Shown here in pieces: positions 5,528-6,912 of a stretch of DNA of 6,912 nt (its first letter is position 1; every line of letters starts with the position of its first letter). A program made the position numbers and the translations under genes. Source of the stretch: CAYUAG01 sp046483025 (GTDB lineage Bacteria; Zhuqueibacterota; QNDG01; CAYUAG01). Where the stretch lies: the NCBI GenBank assembly GCA_046483025.1, contig JAWODZ010000113.1, forward strand, positions 1 through 6,912. Reading direction: 5' to 3'. The notes below the pieces were generated by a model. That model was not told where the DNA came from. It searched no databases and saw only the letters and a list, made by a program, of their open reading frames with translations.

Positions 5528-5961
5528 TGAATAAAAAATCATTTTCAGTCCGATATCGTTTGAATAATATAAATATAATTAAATTCTATTTTAATAATTT
5601 GAATAATGATAAAATTGAAACAGATAAGCTTTCATCTGAATTTTCCGTTGGTTTTAATATAAATAATGATAAAGAAATAATTACTATCCGAATTGGTGTT
5701 AAAATAAAAGGAAAAGAGACTGAACAATCAGATATTAGTGAACTTCTAGTAAATTATGATTACCATGTAATCGGCTTAAAAAATATTGAACAAAATGATG
5801 ATAAGTTGAAGATGCCGGATGAATTTTTATTATCAATTATAGCAATTTCATTTAGCACAACTCGAGGCATATTTTATGAAAAATGTGCGAGAACCTGTTT
5901 AAGTAACTTTATCTTACCGATTGTAAATCCGAAAGATTTTTTGAGAGGTAAAAAAAAGTAA
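5527..5961 (+). CDS. SecB-like chaperone of the TAC module
   Basis: This 144-residue cytoplasmic protein resembles SecB and the SecB-like chaperones of toxin-antitoxin-chaperone systems. The N-terminal half reads as alternating beta strands (FSVGFNI, EIITIRIGVKIKG). The best evidence is the C-terminal half: P97-D-E-F-L-L-S-I-I-A-I-S-F-S-T-T-R-G-I at residues 97-115, then T123-C-L-S-N-F-I-L-P131 and N134-P135. This matches the SecB pattern of a long helix with a T-x-R-G motif followed by a conserved LP-x-x-NP. Length is close to SecB (about 150). Its ATG shares one base with the antitoxin stop (TAATG), so translation is coupled. Given this position, it probably protects the antitoxin rather than serving general export. 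The distant similarity makes the family call good but not certain. Confidence 0.8.
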   Translation: MNKKSFSVRYRLNNINIIKFYFNNLNNDKIETDKLSSEFSVGFNINNDKEIITIRIGVKIKGKETEQSDISELLVNYDYHVIGLKNIEQNDDKLKMPDEFLLSIIAISFSTTRGIFYEKCARTCLSNFILPIVNPKDFLRGKKK

Positions 5962-6035
5962 ATTAATTATGATAAATGTTGATTATATAGATATCAATTT
6001 TTTATACTTTAGCTGTAAAAAAAATTATTTTAGTG
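5962..6035 (+). other. Short spacer with an unexplained 26-codon ORF
   Basis: This AT-rich spacer separates the chaperone gene from the HEPN-motif gene. It contains a 26-codon frame from ATG 5969 to TAA 6047-6049 (MINVDYIDINFLYFSCKKNY...), which overlaps the next gene by 14 bases in another frame and has no ribosome binding site. It may be chance, a leader peptide, or the original N-terminus of the next gene after a frameshift. No terminator is visible, so transcription may continue from the TAC operon. Confidence 0.3.
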
Positions 6036-6912
6036 ATGAAAATATATAATTTGATAAATTTTGATTTAGGTACAATAAAGAACCCCAAAAATTTTTCTTT
6101 AGGGACTTATGATATTATCATAAAAGATAAATATGAAGAGTTACATAAAAAATTAAAAAATGGTTATGACATTTGTACTGCAAATGTTTATGTTGAAAAA
6201 GAAGAAAAGTCTTTATTATTAACTAAAAAAAATAAGTCTACTGCTATATATGATATTTGTTTAATATTAAGTTTTTTTACTGGACGAAGAGTGTTTTTAG
6301 ATAGTGGAATAAAATATTTTTCAACTTTTTCAAGATTAAATCCAATATTATATGCTCATGATCTAGTTGATGCAGTCAAAATAGCTTGGGAAAACAGGCA
6401 AAATTTTTCTTCAGATGAAGAACGCAGAATATTATGGTTATATATTAATATTCTTGAAACATGTATAATGGAAAACTTCGGTCTTTTTGCTTGTATTGCT
6501 GCAGAAATTATTCAAAGAGTTGAAGTTAGAAAGGATAATTTTAAACCACCGAAAGAATTTGAATTATTTATAGAAAAATTACAAAAATTTATTGACAATT
6601 CAGAATTATGTGATGTAAATTTAAAAAACCGTTTGAAGGGCAGTGTCGGTAATTGGTCATCCTGTAGCTCCATAGAAGGCTTTAAGCAATTATTATCTAA
6701 TTACAATATAATAAGATTGCCAATTGAAGATGATGTTAAGGAAAGGATCTGTTATATTAATGGTATTCGTAACGATCTTGCGCATGGATTAGATATTAGA
6801 AAGCCAACCTGGGAAATTAATCATGATCCATTTATTGAATCATGTTATGTGGCACATGATTTTTTACCGAACTTGATTAGACTGTATTTAATTAAAAAAT
6901 TTAAATTATCAA
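6036..6912 (+). CDS. HEPN-motif protein, 3' end outside the window
   Basis: The frame is open for 292 codons to the window edge without a stop. I do not recognise the whole protein. Near the visible end is INGIRNDLAHG (R245, N246, H250), the R-N-x3-H motif of HEPN domains, which form the active site of many toxin and phage-defence RNases. The helical sequence before it (residues about 120-240, leucine- and isoleucine-rich with charged faces) fits an alpha-helical HEPN bundle. Further upstream are SFFTGRRVFL (79-88) and a strand-rich N-terminal part of unknown fold. No ribosome binding site precedes the ATG; a GTG lies immediately before it, and a short frame overlaps the 5' end, so the true start is uncertain. 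It follows the TAC operon by 74 bases on the same strand. RNase activity is inferred; some HEPN proteins are inactive. Confidence 0.75.
   Translation, partial: MKIYNLINFDLGTIKNPKNFSLGTYDIIIKDKYEELHKKLKNGYDICTANVYVEKEEKSLLLTKKNKSTAIYDICLILSFFTGRRVFLDSGIKYFSTFSRLNPILYAHDLVDAVKIAWENRQNFSSDEERRILWLYINILETCIMENFGLFACIAAEIIQRVEVRKDNFKPPKEFELFIEKLQKFIDNSELCDVNLKNRLKGSVGNWSSCSSIEGFKQLLSNYNIIRLPIEDDVKERICYINGIRNDLAHGLDIRKPTWEINHDPFIESCYVAHDFLPNLIRLYLIKKFKLS

Overview
The window falls into two parts that differ in base composition and gene content. Positions 1 to about 3900 have moderate GC and hold ordinary metabolic and transport genes: the C-terminal two-thirds of an S9 prolyl-oligopeptidase-family peptidase, a fosmidomycin-resistance-like MFS transporter one base downstream, an inserted-looking MazE/MazF toxin-antitoxin pair, and a flavin-reductase-domain protein. 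From about 3900 the DNA becomes very AT-rich. It holds a gene-poor stretch with stacked inverted repeats (3900-4621), then a tight three-gene operon (4622-5961), then a gene with a HEPN-type motif that runs off the right edge (6036-6912). All genes are on the + strand.

The most interesting part is 4622-5961. A RelE/HigB-like protein is followed by an Xre/HTH protein with a long C-terminal tail, and then by a protein with clear SecB-like sequence (a STTRGI motif, then LP and NP near the C-terminus). This is the gene order of a toxin-antitoxin-chaperone (TAC) system such as Mycobacterium tuberculosis HigB1-HigA1-Rv1957. The junctions are tight: the antitoxin ribosome binding site overlaps the toxin stop codon, and the antitoxin stop shares one base with the chaperone start. 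A promoter-like sequence at 4452-4480 sits inside an imperfect dyad. The following gene carries an R-N-x3-H motif typical of HEPN domains, found in many toxin and phage-defence RNases, so the right half looks like a defence or toxin cassette.

The MazEF pair at 2721-3301 has its own promoter with two 15-bp palindromic sites over the -35 and -10 regions, a good candidate for autoregulation. Directly after mazF, in another frame, lies a short hydrophobic reading frame (to 3354) that reads like the severed C-terminus of a membrane protein. This suggests that mazEF arrived by insertion or deletion next to a now-lost transporter gene.

The organism cannot be named. Perfect AGGAGG-type ribosome binding sites, canonical TTGACA-type promoters and low GC fit a Firmicutes-like bacterium (for example Clostridia or Halanaerobiales), but this is inference. 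No tRNA, rRNA, CRISPR array, integrase or transposase gene was seen.
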